Part shown: piece after piece, positions 45,889 through 54,451 of the stretch
Position numbering within the stretch: position 1 is the first letter of the stretch
Layout of the letters: each line of letters begins with the position of its first letter
Assembly (NCBI RefSeq): GCF_000024765.1
Contig: NC_013422.1
Span: 2,421,501-2,485,500 of the forward strand
Direction of reading: 5' to 3'
From: Halothiobacillus neapolitanus c2
GTDB taxonomy: Bacteria > Pseudomonadota > Gammaproteobacteria > Halothiobacillales > Halothiobacillaceae
Length of the DNA: 64,000 nucleotides
Translations under genes and position numbers: made by a program
The notes under the pieces: generated by a model
Databases searched by the model: none
Told to the model about the DNA's origin: nothing
The model's input: the letters and a program-made list of their open reading frames with translations, nothing else

Positions 45889-46702
45889 GGCGTTTGCTTC
45901 GGGATTGCCGAGGGAGTCGGGGCTGGTGTTGCTGCTGGAGTCGAGGCTGGTGTTGGTGCTGGCGACGGGGCGGGCATGCGCTGAGCCACGCCGAGGGATG
46001 GCAGTGCGCCCGGTGGGGGTGGCATATATTGCGCCTTCCAATCACGCAGATTCTCCACCACCCTCGGCAGTAGTGGTTGTGGGATATAGCCGCCGTATTT
46101 TGGGATAGACAGTTTGTCGAGGTTTTCAACCGCCCATGTCATTTGCACCCCGTCGTTGAGCCAGATGAAATACAAGTGCAAATCCAGATTGCGTCTGTAT
46201 GGGTAGTACTTGCTCATCGGCGAGGCTTCCACTTCTTTGACGACGCTCTCGGGTATTTGGCTGCGGACAGGAACGCGCGCCCAGTAGGTCGGCGGCTTTC
46301 TCACAATACGAAGGAATTCCTTTTTTTGCGCCTCGGTCATGGTGGTATCGGTACCCGGAGGCACCCACGACCAGTAGAGGTAGGCATATTCCGGCAGTTG
46401 GCGACTATCACCTGCCAAGCCCGCTGTCGCACCATCGTCAAACGGATCATTAAAGGGCTGGCAAGCCCCCCCCCTAGGCCACTATCAGAGTTCAAGATTC
46501 TTGTCGCGGGGGTAGTGAACTCTCCCATGATTTCAATATCGTGGCCATTATCGGCGTGACAGGAAAAGGATGTCTCATAGCCCGGGCCGGAGTCTGCGTC
46601 AGCGCCCGAACCCAGTATCGGCTCCAGGCCCTGACATCCGGTGGTGAGGGCCGCCAAGGCGGCAATGAATGCGGTTTTAGGGAGGATTGTCTCGGTCGTC
46701 AT
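45885..46702 (-). pseudogene. DUF2931-like lipoprotein copy 2, frameshifted at a C9 run
   Basis: Starts MTTETILPKTAFIAALAALT with lipobox TTGCQG at an ATGA overlap with copy 1. The frame is lost in the C9 run 46466-46474 (G9 in the coding sense): ten would give LGGGACQPFNDP and join the downstream frame (45885-46418), which encodes the same body as copy 1 (EYAYLYWSWVPPGTDTTMTE). The C-terminus is a PAPTPAS-type repeat ending AIPKQTP. It may be phase-variable or a base-calling error. See copy 1 for role. Confidence 0.75.
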
Positions 46703-47529
46703 GGCGTTTGCTTCGGGATTGCTGGGGGAGTCGGGGCTGGTGTTGCAGCTGGAGTCGAGGCTGGTGTTGGTGCTGGCGCCGCGGCGGGCATGCGCTGAGC
46801 CACGCCGAGGGATGGCAGTGCGCCCGGTGGGGGTGGAACATATTGCGCGTTGTCTTCCTTGAGATTCTCCACCACCCTCGGCAGCAGTGGTTGCGGGATA
46901 TAGCCGCCATATTGAACGGTGGAAAGTTTGTCGAAATTTTGTACCCGCCAACTCATCTGCACCCCTTCATTTGTCCAGATAAAGTACAGATGCAGTCTCA
47001 GTGCGGGCATATTGGGATGATCCTTGCGCATCGGCGAGGCTTCCACTTCTTTGACGACACTCTCAGGTATTTGGCTGCGGACAGGAACGCGCGCCCAGTA
47101 GGTCGGCGGCTTTCTCACAATACGAAGGAATTCCTTTTTTTGCGCCTCGGTCATGGTGGTATCGGTACCCGGAGGCACCCACGACCAGTAGAGGTAGGCA
47201 TATTCCGGCAGTTGGCGACTATCACCTGCCAAGCCCGCTGTCTTACCATCATCAAACGGGTCATTCCAGGGTTGGCAACCACCTGACCCTACACCACTGT
47301 CAGCGTTCAAGGTTCGTGTCGCGGGAGTGGTGAATTCCCCCATATGCCAAATATCATGATCATGATCTGCATGGCAAGAAAAGGATGCCTCATAGCCCGG
47401 GCCGGAGTCTGCGTCAGCGCCCGAACCCAGTATCGGCCCCAGGCCCTGACATCCGGTGGTGAGGGCCGCCAAGGCGGCGATGAATGCGGTTTTAGAGGGA
47501 AAAGACCGGAGAAGCGGGATTAATTTCAT
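46699..47529 (-). CDS. DUF2931-like lipoprotein copy 1; putative immunity to the RHS phospholipase
   Basis: A 276-residue lipoprotein (lipobox ALTTGCQG). The body shows EYAYLYWSWVPPG, KPPTYWARVPVRSQIPESVVKEV and LRLHLYFIWTNEGVQMSWR, a pattern like DUF2931, a family used as periplasmic immunity lipoproteins for Tle-type phospholipases. The C-terminus is a Pro/Ala/Thr repeat tail. It starts two bases after the stop of the RHS-DUF2235 gene and is followed by two more (damaged) copies, as expected for an immunity gene array. The DUF2931 assignment is by pattern only. Confidence 0.6.
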   Translation of the reverse strand: MKLIPLLRSFPSKTAFIAALAALTTGCQGLGPILGSGADADSGPGYEASFSCHADHDHDIWHMGEFTTPATRTLNADSGVGSGGCQPWNDPFDDGKTAGLAGDSRQLPEYAYLYWSWVPPGTDTTMTEAQKKEFLRIVRKPPTYWARVPVRSQIPESVVKEVEASPMRKDHPNMPALRLHLYFIWTNEGVQMSWRVQNFDKLSTVQYGGYIPQPLLPRVVENLKEDNAQYVPPPPGALPSLGVAQRMPAAAPAPTPASTPAATPAPTPPAIPKQTP

Positions 47530-47531
47530 GA

Positions 47532-50500
47532 TTATTGGCACATCTGTTGGGTGGGTGAGGGATTGCTGGAGGTGATATCGACGCCAATACTCTTGAGCCA
47601 GGCGCCATAGGTCGTCATATCGACCATGCCGATGATCGATGCATCTTCAGGGCATGGCGGCAAGGTCTGGGTATACGGGGCACCACCATGAGGAGGGTGC
47701 ACCGTTCTGTACCGGTGGTTCAGGGTGATGTAGGACGAGGTCCAGTCCTGAGTCACCTTGTCCGGGTTGCCCGTGCTGTTGATCCGGGCACTGGTTTCAG
47801 GAACCACACTGCCGTCACCGAACTGTATGGTTCGACCGCCGAAGTAGTAGATATGTGCGGTGACTTCATCGTGCAGGATGGGACTATTCACTTGAGTATG
47901 CGTGTTTGGTTTCAACTCCGTCACCCCTGCCGCCTTGGCCTGGTTGTACATCCAGGTATACGCGACATTGGAAAGATCGCCCTCAGGCTTGTCGTTTGTA
48001 GTCCCCGGGATGCCATAGCCGCCGCCAATATCCGAATGGCTACCGATAAACCCTTGTTCGATGCGGGTGGCACCGGGTGTCGTGCTGTTGGGTGTCGTCG
48101 GGGTGGGCATAATGGAATAGGCGTTGAAGTTCGTCGGGCCGCCGCGGTTTTCATTCAGGGCCAGGGCCTGAACGGCATACTGTACCTGATCGGGAATGGA
48201 TAGGTTGAGCGACGCATTATCACCGCCTGTCCACCCCAGGTGCGGCACGGTTTCGAACAAGCCTTCAAAACGGAAGTTCAGGCAGGCGCTGTAATTCTCG
48301 CCCTCTTGAGTGAAACTGTATAAGCCATTGTTGGTTTGGGCGACGATCTGATTGACCCAAGCACGCGCTTCGGCCGCCCCCCGGCTGAAACCGACCACAT
48401 CGATATTGAGCGTATCGGTTGGGTTGTGCCTAGCTATAAATGTGTTTAAGTCGGCAGTAGCGTAACTAAGTCGCTCAGTGAACCCGTCTCCACTTCTCGG
48501 ATTGCCCCGATAGTTCTGATGTTTCTCGGGATAGGTGGTGCCGATGCCGGTTATGTAATACCTAGGATCAGCACTACTGAACTGATACGCATCATAAAAA
48601 CGGTAGACGTTACTCGTGTCATTACCGGGAACCAGATGACCCGGGGCGCCATTGTTGGTGCCATCGAAGGCAAACAGCATCAATCCATAAGGATCGGTAT
48701 ATGCGATGGGATTGGCGGCCACATAGGCGTAGGCATTCAAGCCGCCGGCCAACCCCAGGGGATCGGGGCTGAGGTAGCGCCCCGTTGCCGGGTCGTAGTA
48801 GCGGTGGTCGTTGTAATAGAGGCCGCTTTCCTTATCCTGCCATTGCCCCGGGTTGCGCAGGGATAAGCTGAAATGATCTTTGACCAAGCTATCCGCAACA
48901 TCAAGTTGCTGACCATAGGGGCCATAGTGCGCACGCCAGATGACCTGCGCCTGGGCATCGGTGGCGGCGATCGGGGCGCCTAGGTGGTTGTCGAGCAAAT
49001 AGCTGATGCGGCCTGAACCGGTGTGAACAAGACTGCCGCCCCAGAGATAGCCGATGTACTGGTTGAGCTTATTGAATGTATCGGGCTCTTGATTACCCAA
49101 TGGTTTTCTACCCTCCGGGTAGTCGACTACGGCGACCAGTTTGTCACCCAGCCAGAAGTACTGGCGCAGGATATGCCCGGCGGCATCCAGTTTTGCCTGA
49201 CGGTGACGTTGCTGGTCGTAGAGGTACAGCGTTTCTTTGCTGTGGCCGGAACGGGAATCAACAATTTTGGCCACTCGTTCGCCCGTGGCGTTATAACGAT
49301 ATCGGGCAATTTCATGCGCTCCATTCCAGAGGCTTTGCAGCCGACCTTCTGCGTTCCAGCGGATTTGCAGCGAATCGATAGCTTGGATTTGCCCGTTGGC
49401 ATCGTAGCCAGCACCCGCTAGACGCTGGCTGTTTGGCTGATAGCGAATGGTTTGGGTTGTTGCCGGTTGGCTTGCCGTGCTGTCTTGCTGCACGTACAGG
49501 CGATTGGCATTGCCGTCGAGCAGGTAGCGCCAACTTCTGGCGTCTTTGGGCGCTTGAGCAACCCATTTCTTACGGTGTGATGAACCACCGGAGCGGACAA
49601 GAACGGAACCGTGGCCGTATTGAGCTTCAATCAATTCATTATGCATATCATAGTGGTAACGGGATTGGGTTACATCGCCAACCAGACGGCCCTGATGTTG
49701 AACAGCCAGAATATTACCGAGATCGTCATAGAGATATCGCGCATCCCAGAGGGTGTTTGGCTCAACCGGAATGCCATAGGCGCCGGGCCAGGCGCTGTTC
49801 GTTTGGCTGCTTGCCGGTGGTTCGTCCGCTTTGACCGGGCTCACGAGCCAACCCAACCAGTGATCCCACGCCACTCGCCTGGAATCGCTACTGGCCGTTT
49901 GACTGGTTTGCCCCGGTTCGTCAGGCAAGCTGTAGACAATCCTCGCCAGAACACCCGCCTTGCTGCGTTGCCATTTGGCTTGAATGCCGTTGCCATAGGT
50001 GAGTGCAGCCAACCCACCCAGATCGCGTTTCAGGTGCGAAACAAGCGTTCGTGTGGGGCCAGATAGTCCATCGCGCCATTGCATGGACACAATCTGTCCC
50101 TGACCATCCCGAAGGTAGCGAAGCAGACTACCGTCGGGGAGTGTTTTTGTCGCCAGGCGCCCCTGCCGGTCATAAGCGTAGTTTGTCGTGGCCGTGATCT
50201 CGGTGCCTTGATGCGAATGCAGAACAACCGTTTTTGCCGTCAATTGCCCCCATTGGTTGTAGCCATATCGGGTGGTCTGTGCCGGATCAATGGTTTCAAC
50301 CAGCCGGGTGCCGGTGTAACGGTAGGTCGTTGTCGACTCGGGAACAGCGTGACCAGTCCCTTGTGTGGTGTACTGACGAATCAGGCGACCGGCAACATCG
50401 TATTGGTAATGCCGAGCCTGCCCCAGCGCATTGGTTTTCCGGATCAGGCGATTATCGTCATCATAGCGGTAAGTAGTTTCGCCGCTGTTCGGGCTCGTTA

Positions 50501-51548
50501 TGGCGACGATTCGGCCAAAATCATCTTTTAATGTGCGCGTAGTGACGGTGGGCGCCTGTTGATCTTTCAATGCAGGCATCACCGTAAGGGATTGTTCTGC
50601 ATGATTCCGGCTGACGGACACGGTGCGCGCCAAGCGCGTATCTGCCGCGGTGGTAACTGAGACGGGGTGTAACGCGACATCGAATGCCAGCCGGGTGATC
50701 TGTCCGAGCGGGTTGATGACGGATTGAAGCTGTCCATTTTTCGTGTACTGAAGGCGATAAGTACTGCCGGTACCGTCGCTTACGAAGATCAGCCGTCCCC
50801 TGTCGTCGTAACCATAGCGCTCGGATTGTTCATGACCCGCTGTGCGAACGCTGCCACTCAACACATGGCCTTCCGTGTCGTAGCTGGCCTGTTTGAGCGT
50901 TCCGAGAGCCGTTGCCTGCCACAGTAGACGCCCTGCACTGTCGTACGCCATCCGATCCTGCGGCCGCTCTTGGCTGCCGTCCACTCTGGACACTTGAATC
51001 AAACGATTTTGAGCGTCGTATTGGAACGACCAACCTTGCCCTCCGCCCGCGACTTGACGAAGCACTTTTTCGGGGCGGCCGAAATAGTTGTCGTCGATGT
51101 GCATCGTTATCCCGTCCGGATCAGTCACGGCGCTTATACGACCCGCGGCGTCGTAGGTATAGCGTGCAACCAATTGGAGCGGACTGGTGAGTTTTACGAC
51201 ATGGGAACCGCCCCTATCCCATTCAAACTGCGTAATATCCGAATCTACGGGGGATTGGGTCGGACCATCGGGCAAGGGGCCGTCGATCTGTGTGAGCAGG
51301 CTATGACCCTTGATGGTTTGGTAGGTATAGGTCGTGGTGCGGGTCAGCGCCGTTGGCTGAGGACGGCCCTTGGCGTCAATCGGACTAAACCCCGATTCGG
51401 TGACCTCGGTTGGCTGGCCTTCTGTGTTGTAGGTGATGTGGGTGATGAATTCCTTGTCCGGCACGACACTAGCTGGATGTCTACTTTGGCTTTGAACTTG
51501 GGGTTTCACGCCCGTTTGAGTTTGATTAGTACAAGACTTATTTATCAC
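47532..51548 (-). CDS. RHS-repeat toxin with C-terminal DUF2235 (Tle-like phospholipase) domain
   Basis: A 1338-residue protein. From about residue 35 to 930 there are many YD repeats (e.g. LTSPLQLVARYTYDAAGRIS, RYGYDDRGRLIFVSDGTG). The RHS core with NDHRYYDPATGRYLSPDPLGLAGG marks the usual toxin junction. The last ~365 residues form an alpha/beta hydrolase: FAFDGTNNGAPGH, GFSRGAAEARAWVNQI (nucleophile Ser), GSHSDIGGGY (Asp) and TLNHRYRTVHP. DUF2235/Tle1-type proteins are phospholipases. The GTG start overlaps the upstream stop (GTGA), yet the protein lacks a signal peptide and any N-terminal RHS trafficking region, so the 5' end was probably lost. DUF2931-like genes follow. Confidence 0.88.
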   Translation of the reverse strand: MINKSCTNQTQTGVKPQVQSQSRHPASVVPDKEFITHITYNTEGQPTEVTESGFSPIDAKGRPQPTALTRTTTYTYQTIKGHSLLTQIDGPLPDGPTQSPVDSDITQFEWDRGGSHVVKLTSPLQLVARYTYDAAGRISAVTDPDGITMHIDDNYFGRPEKVLRQVAGGGQGWSFQYDAQNRLIQVSRVDGSQERPQDRMAYDSAGRLLWQATALGTLKQASYDTEGHVLSGSVRTAGHEQSERYGYDDRGRLIFVSDGTGSTYRLQYTKNGQLQSVINPLGQITRLAFDVALHPVSVTTAADTRLARTVSVSRNHAEQSLTVMPALKDQQAPTVTTRTLKDDFGRIVAITSPNSGETTYRYDDDNRLIRKTNALGQARHYQYDVAGRLIRQYTTQGTGHAVPESTTTYRYTGTRLVETIDPAQTTRYGYNQWGQLTAKTVVLHSHQGTEITATTNYAYDRQGRLATKTLPDGSLLRYLRDGQGQIVSMQWRDGLSGPTRTLVSHLKRDLGGLAALTYGNGIQAKWQRSKAGVLARIVYSLPDEPGQTSQTASSDSRRVAWDHWLGWLVSPVKADEPPASSQTNSAWPGAYGIPVEPNTLWDARYLYDDLGNILAVQHQGRLVGDVTQSRYHYDMHNELIEAQYGHGSVLVRSGGSSHRKKWVAQAPKDARSWRYLLDGNANRLYVQQDSTASQPATTQTIRYQPNSQRLAGAGYDANGQIQAIDSLQIRWNAEGRLQSLWNGAHEIARYRYNATGERVAKIVDSRSGHSKETLYLYDQQRHRQAKLDAAGHILRQYFWLGDKLVAVVDYPEGRKPLGNQEPDTFNKLNQYIGYLWGGSLVHTGSGRISYLLDNHLGAPIAATDAQAQVIWRAHYGPYGQQLDVADSLVKDHFSLSLRNPGQWQDKESGLYYNDHRYYDPATGRYLSPDPLGLAGGLNAYAYVAANPIAYTDPYGLMLFAFDGTNNGAPGHLVPGNDTSNVYRFYDAYQFSSADPRYYITGIGTTYPEKHQNYRGNPRSGDGFTERLSYATADLNTFIARHNPTDTLNIDVVGFSRGAAEARAWVNQIVAQTNNGLYSFTQEGENYSACLNFRFEGLFETVPHLGWTGGDNASLNLSIPDQVQYAVQALALNENRGGPTNFNAYSIMPTPTTPNSTTPGATRIEQGFIGSHSDIGGGYGIPGTTNDKPEGDLSNVAYTWMYNQAKAAGVTELKPNTHTQVNSPILHDEVTAHIYYFGGRTIQFGDGSVVPETSARINSTGNPDKVTQDWTSSYITLNHRYRTVHPPHGGAPYTQTLPPCPEDASIIGMVDMTTYGAWLKSIGVDITSSNPSPTQQMCQ

Positions 51549-52744
51549 CGTTTATGCGAAGGCTCAGGGGCGTGTCCGAGCTCGTGGACGGCCGTTCGGA
51601 TGGAAGTAGCATCCATGAGGCCCGTGAAGCGGTAATACTTTTTGCCCGGTTCGAGCTCAAAACCCAGCGTGGGGGTAGCAATCTGACCGAGAATCCGTTC
51701 GGCTTCTCGGGTGTTCGACTGCACTGCTCGCAGTGCCCATGAGGGGATGTGCGATGGTATCGGATAACCGCCTTTGTGGCTCTTTTGATCGTACGCCCGC
51801 TCATTTTGCAGCAGTGCTTGTGCAGGATGAGCCGCCGTCAACAGGGCGGCTGCTCGGCTCAGGCTGTCTTTGTCGAAATAGGCAATCGGAATCCAATGAA
51901 TACGCACCGAGTCGAGGTAAGGTATTAATTGTTCCCATTGCTGGGCACAAACTGGGCAGTTGGGGTCAAAATAAACCAGCATGTGCTTGGGGCTGTCCGC
52001 CGGTCCGGTGTCGATCCCCGGTAGTTTCATCGACCGTTCCCAGAAACTTTGCATCGCGGCCCAGTTTACGTGCTCGTCGGGACTGGGCCAAACCTGGGTT
52101 TCGCTCTTGGCCGGTGTGGAGGCATCAGGTTCGGCCGACGGAATATTCGTCTCAGTGCCTTCTGGTAATCCGGACAAAACATCCAAGAACGGATTCAGTG
52201 GCTGGGCGATACTGGTTTTTGGCCCGACAATTGTCAGTCGGGGATTTAATGTGCAGGTGTCGGATATTTTGCGATAATTCGTGGTGTCTGCAGCAGGATC
52301 GGGCGGTTGACCTGGATCTCGAATAGTAACTATATATTCATTTGGTTTATTATATTCTCCTTTAACCAACAATGGGCCGGATGTTTTTATTCCGCTCCTT
52401 TCACTAGTTTGACTGCATGCTAATTTGGCTGAAAATCCATGCGCCTGTGCGGCGTATTTCAATATTTTGCATTCCCCCACCCACCTATAATCGCCCGTCG
52501 AACCGGAAGATGCAATTTCTGCAGCAAGGCGAATCGGATCAGGGGCCTGATTACCTTTGGGTACGCAGTAAAAAGATCCATCGACATCGTCTAGTTTTGA
52601 AGAATATCCTGGCGTTACGACAACCCATTTACCTGGCGGGATAAAATCATTTTTAGATGCATGCTTCGTGGCCGCGTAACAATTCGAAAATGCGGCCGAA
52701 GCGAAAAGTAGATTTACCGTTACTAAACGAATTCGCATATTCAT
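51545..52744 (-). CDS. Exported protein with DsbG-like thioredoxin domain (module 2); putative lysozyme immunity
   Basis: A 399-residue protein with signal peptide (to about SNCYAA). The unique N-terminal domain (25-208; FIPPGKWVVVTPGYSSKLDD ... ECKILKYAAQAHGFSAKLAC) is unlike that of 42676-43917. The C-terminal domain (from 211, PAKSETQVWPSPDEHVNW) is nearly identical to it, with CPVC at about 263-266. ATG 52744 overlaps the TGA of the GH24 lysozyme gene (ATGA), so both are made together. The swapped N-terminal part is a candidate for toxin-specific recognition. Confidence 0.72.
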   Translation of the reverse strand: MNMRIRLVTVNLLFASAAFSNCYAATKHASKNDFIPPGKWVVVTPGYSSKLDDVDGSFYCVPKGNQAPDPIRLAAEIASSGSTGDYRWVGECKILKYAAQAHGFSAKLACSQTSERSGIKTSGPLLVKGEYNKPNEYIVTIRDPGQPPDPAADTTNYRKISDTCTLNPRLTIVGPKTSIAQPLNPFLDVLSGLPEGTETNIPSAEPDASTPAKSETQVWPSPDEHVNWAAMQSFWERSMKLPGIDTGPADSPKHMLVYFDPNCPVCAQQWEQLIPYLDSVRIHWIPIAYFDKDSLSRAAALLTAAHPAQALLQNERAYDQKSHKGGYPIPSHIPSWALRAVQSNTREAERILGQIATPTLGFELEPGKKYYRFTGLMDATSIRTAVHELGHAPEPSHKR

Positions 52745-53622
52745 TTGCACAACTCTCCCTGGGCAAGTCCGCTGTTTTCAAATTCAACCCTATTCACTGG
52801 AAGATGGTTGTTATTGCCACGTCTGGTATTCGATTTGATGGCAGCTTCGAAATCCCCAGCTTTGATATAAGCTGCGATATGATAGCTTTTATATAATCCG
52901 CCATTGTATATTAAATCAACCAGCCCATCGAACTCGTTTTGCGTGACATGGGTGATATGTGCATTGGCAAACAAGTTTCTTGCTCTATTCTCTGCCCACG
53001 CAATATCCTCTTTTTCCCATGATGTGATCTGCGCTTGACTGATGCTGGCGCCCGGGAAGGCTTTGGGGCTTTTCCACCAAGTGTTCTTGACGCAGGCATC
53101 GGTCGCTTGCGGGGTCTTCTGTTTTCCCGGCGCTGCCAGATTGGCGGGGCACTGGCCATGCTGGACAAGATGCCCCACACCTGCAGTGCAATTGCACTTA
53201 CTGTCGTTATAGTACTGGGGCACATAGCCCTCGAACGTTGGGAGCATGGCGTTAAGATAGTTTACGGAGACCGACATCTCTGCTATCGGCGGGCATATAA
53301 CACAATTGTTTTGCGCTTCAAAATCCTCGATAACCTGCGCCTGAGTTTTGCCTGGAGGTATCGCGAGACAAGCATTCGCACAAGCCTTTTTCGGCTTACC
53401 TCTGGGACTCGCCAAGGGTGAAATGAGTACGTGTGATGTAGTTATCTGCCCCGGTTGATTGAGTGGTTGATAAGGCGGTAACGTCGAGTCCGGTGTATTC
53501 GGCGGGTTGGTAATGGATTGTGATTGGCTGGATCCCGAGTTACACCCCACCAGCACCAAGATAAGAACTACGGCAACTTTATGAGGCGCTTTCCCTTTAT
53601 CTATTGAAACGTTCCTTTTCAT
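52741..53622 (-). CDS. GH24 lysozyme lipoprotein with N-terminal Cys module; putative Tad effector
   Basis: A 293-residue protein. Signal with lipobox LVLVGC27, then a Pro/Ser/Thr-rich linker (30-75), then the Cys module (Cys81, 85, 107, 110; CANAC ... FEAQNNC). The lysozyme domain (120-293) shows EGYVPQYYNDSKCNCTAGVGH: Glu131, Asp140 and Thr146 have exactly the E-x8-D-x5-T spacing of T4 lysozyme. The ending NEFDGLVDLIYNGGLYKSYH is typical of GH24. Start at 53622 with AAGG upstream. The TadE-like gene lies 28 bases before and the thioredoxin-like gene overlaps after. Hydrolyses peptidoglycan, presumably of target cells. Confidence 0.85.
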   Translation of the reverse strand: MKRNVSIDKGKAPHKVAVVLILVLVGCNSGSSQSQSITNPPNTPDSTLPPYQPLNQPGQITTSHVLISPLASPRGKPKKACANACLAIPPGKTQAQVIEDFEAQNNCVICPPIAEMSVSVNYLNAMLPTFEGYVPQYYNDSKCNCTAGVGHLVQHGQCPANLAAPGKQKTPQATDACVKNTWWKSPKAFPGASISQAQITSWEKEDIAWAENRARNLFANAHITHVTQNEFDGLVDLIYNGGLYKSYHIAAYIKAGDFEAAIKSNTRRGNNNHLPVNRVEFENSGLAQGELCK

Positions 53623-53650
53623 AACCTTAGCATTCCTTTGCTGGTATTCA

Positions 53651-54403
53651 TCAAATACAGATATGGTCGGGTGGTGACGGTACGGGTGACGGCGCTGGAT
53701 TAGGTGTTGGCGCTGGATTAGGTGTTGGCGCTGGTGTAGGTAATGGCGTGGGCGCTGGTGTCGGAGCCGGATTCCCGCCGCCCGACGTGCCGCCGCCATT
53801 GCCACCCGTGCCGGAAGGCAACAGATTGGGATCGTGAATCGGGGTCTGCATGAGCTCGGTGGCCTGCGCCTGAATATCGAGGCTATAGACGGGGTGCCCG
53901 GCGATAGCTGTTCGCGCCACGTCCAGGTGACCGATCAGGCGATCAATCACAGGAACGATCAACGGGTATTGATAGGTCACTTTGATTTTGAGCAGGTTGG
54001 CATCTTGCACGGTCATGTGGCTTTTTGCGCCGATGGCACTGCCTCGAAAAGGCAGGCTGTCGTTGGGAATGGCGGCCACGCCATCGTATTGGGTTTCTTG
54101 CCAGTCGGTGAATGCCGCTTTGGTCGGGCTGATGATGGTGATTGCGGCTGACTGCCCCAACTGGATGTCCGCCTTGGCTTTGGTGTACGCTGCAACTACG
54201 GCACCACCACCGGTCTGATGGGCATAAAGCGGCATCAGGCCACGCGCGAGTCCGTCGATCATGGCGTTCTTTTGGGCAAAGTTCATTGCGCCACTGCGTG
54301 CGGCCATGAATGCGGCGTAATCCAGCGTGGTCTTTGCGCGGTACAGCAAAATGCCCTGGAATATCCCCAGTAAAAACAGACCGAATACGGGCAGGACGAT
54401 CAC
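53651..54403 (-). CDS. TadE-like pseudopilin with Pro-rich tail (module 2), no normal start
   Basis: The body is almost the same as module 1 and 3 TadE-like proteins and ends MQTPIHDPNLLPSGTGG, then a (PAPTPNPAPTP)-type tail ending SPPDHICI. The prepilin signal FYRQRGQGLIEAV is present upstream, but the frame there has no start codon before the TAG that ends the ankyrin gene (54452-54454). The ankyrin frame, TAG and TadE frame are continuous. The GTG used here for coordinates lies after the Glu(+5) site. Expression would need readthrough or an unusual start. It may be a silent cassette. Confidence 0.75.
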   Translation of the reverse strand: MIVLPVFGLFLLGIFQGILLYRAKTTLDYAAFMAARSGAMNFAQKNAMIDGLARGLMPLYAHQTGGGAVVAAYTKAKADIQLGQSAAITIISPTKAAFTDWQETQYDGVAAIPNDSLPFRGSAIGAKSHMTVQDANLLKIKVTYQYPLIVPVIDRLIGHLDVARTAIAGHPVYSLDIQAQATELMQTPIHDPNLLPSGTGGNGGGTSGGGNPAPTPAPTPLPTPAPTPNPAPTPNPAPSPVPSPPDHICI

Positions 54404-54451
54404 GGCCTCTATAAGCCCTTGACCGCGCTGGCGATAAAAACGCGCGTTGCT

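Noticed and set aside
53634..53805. Longer start for the GH24 lysozyme at 53805
   Set aside because: The extension is an Arg/His-rich shadow of the TadE Pro-rich tail; the ATG at 53622 opens a proper lipoprotein signal with a ribosome site.
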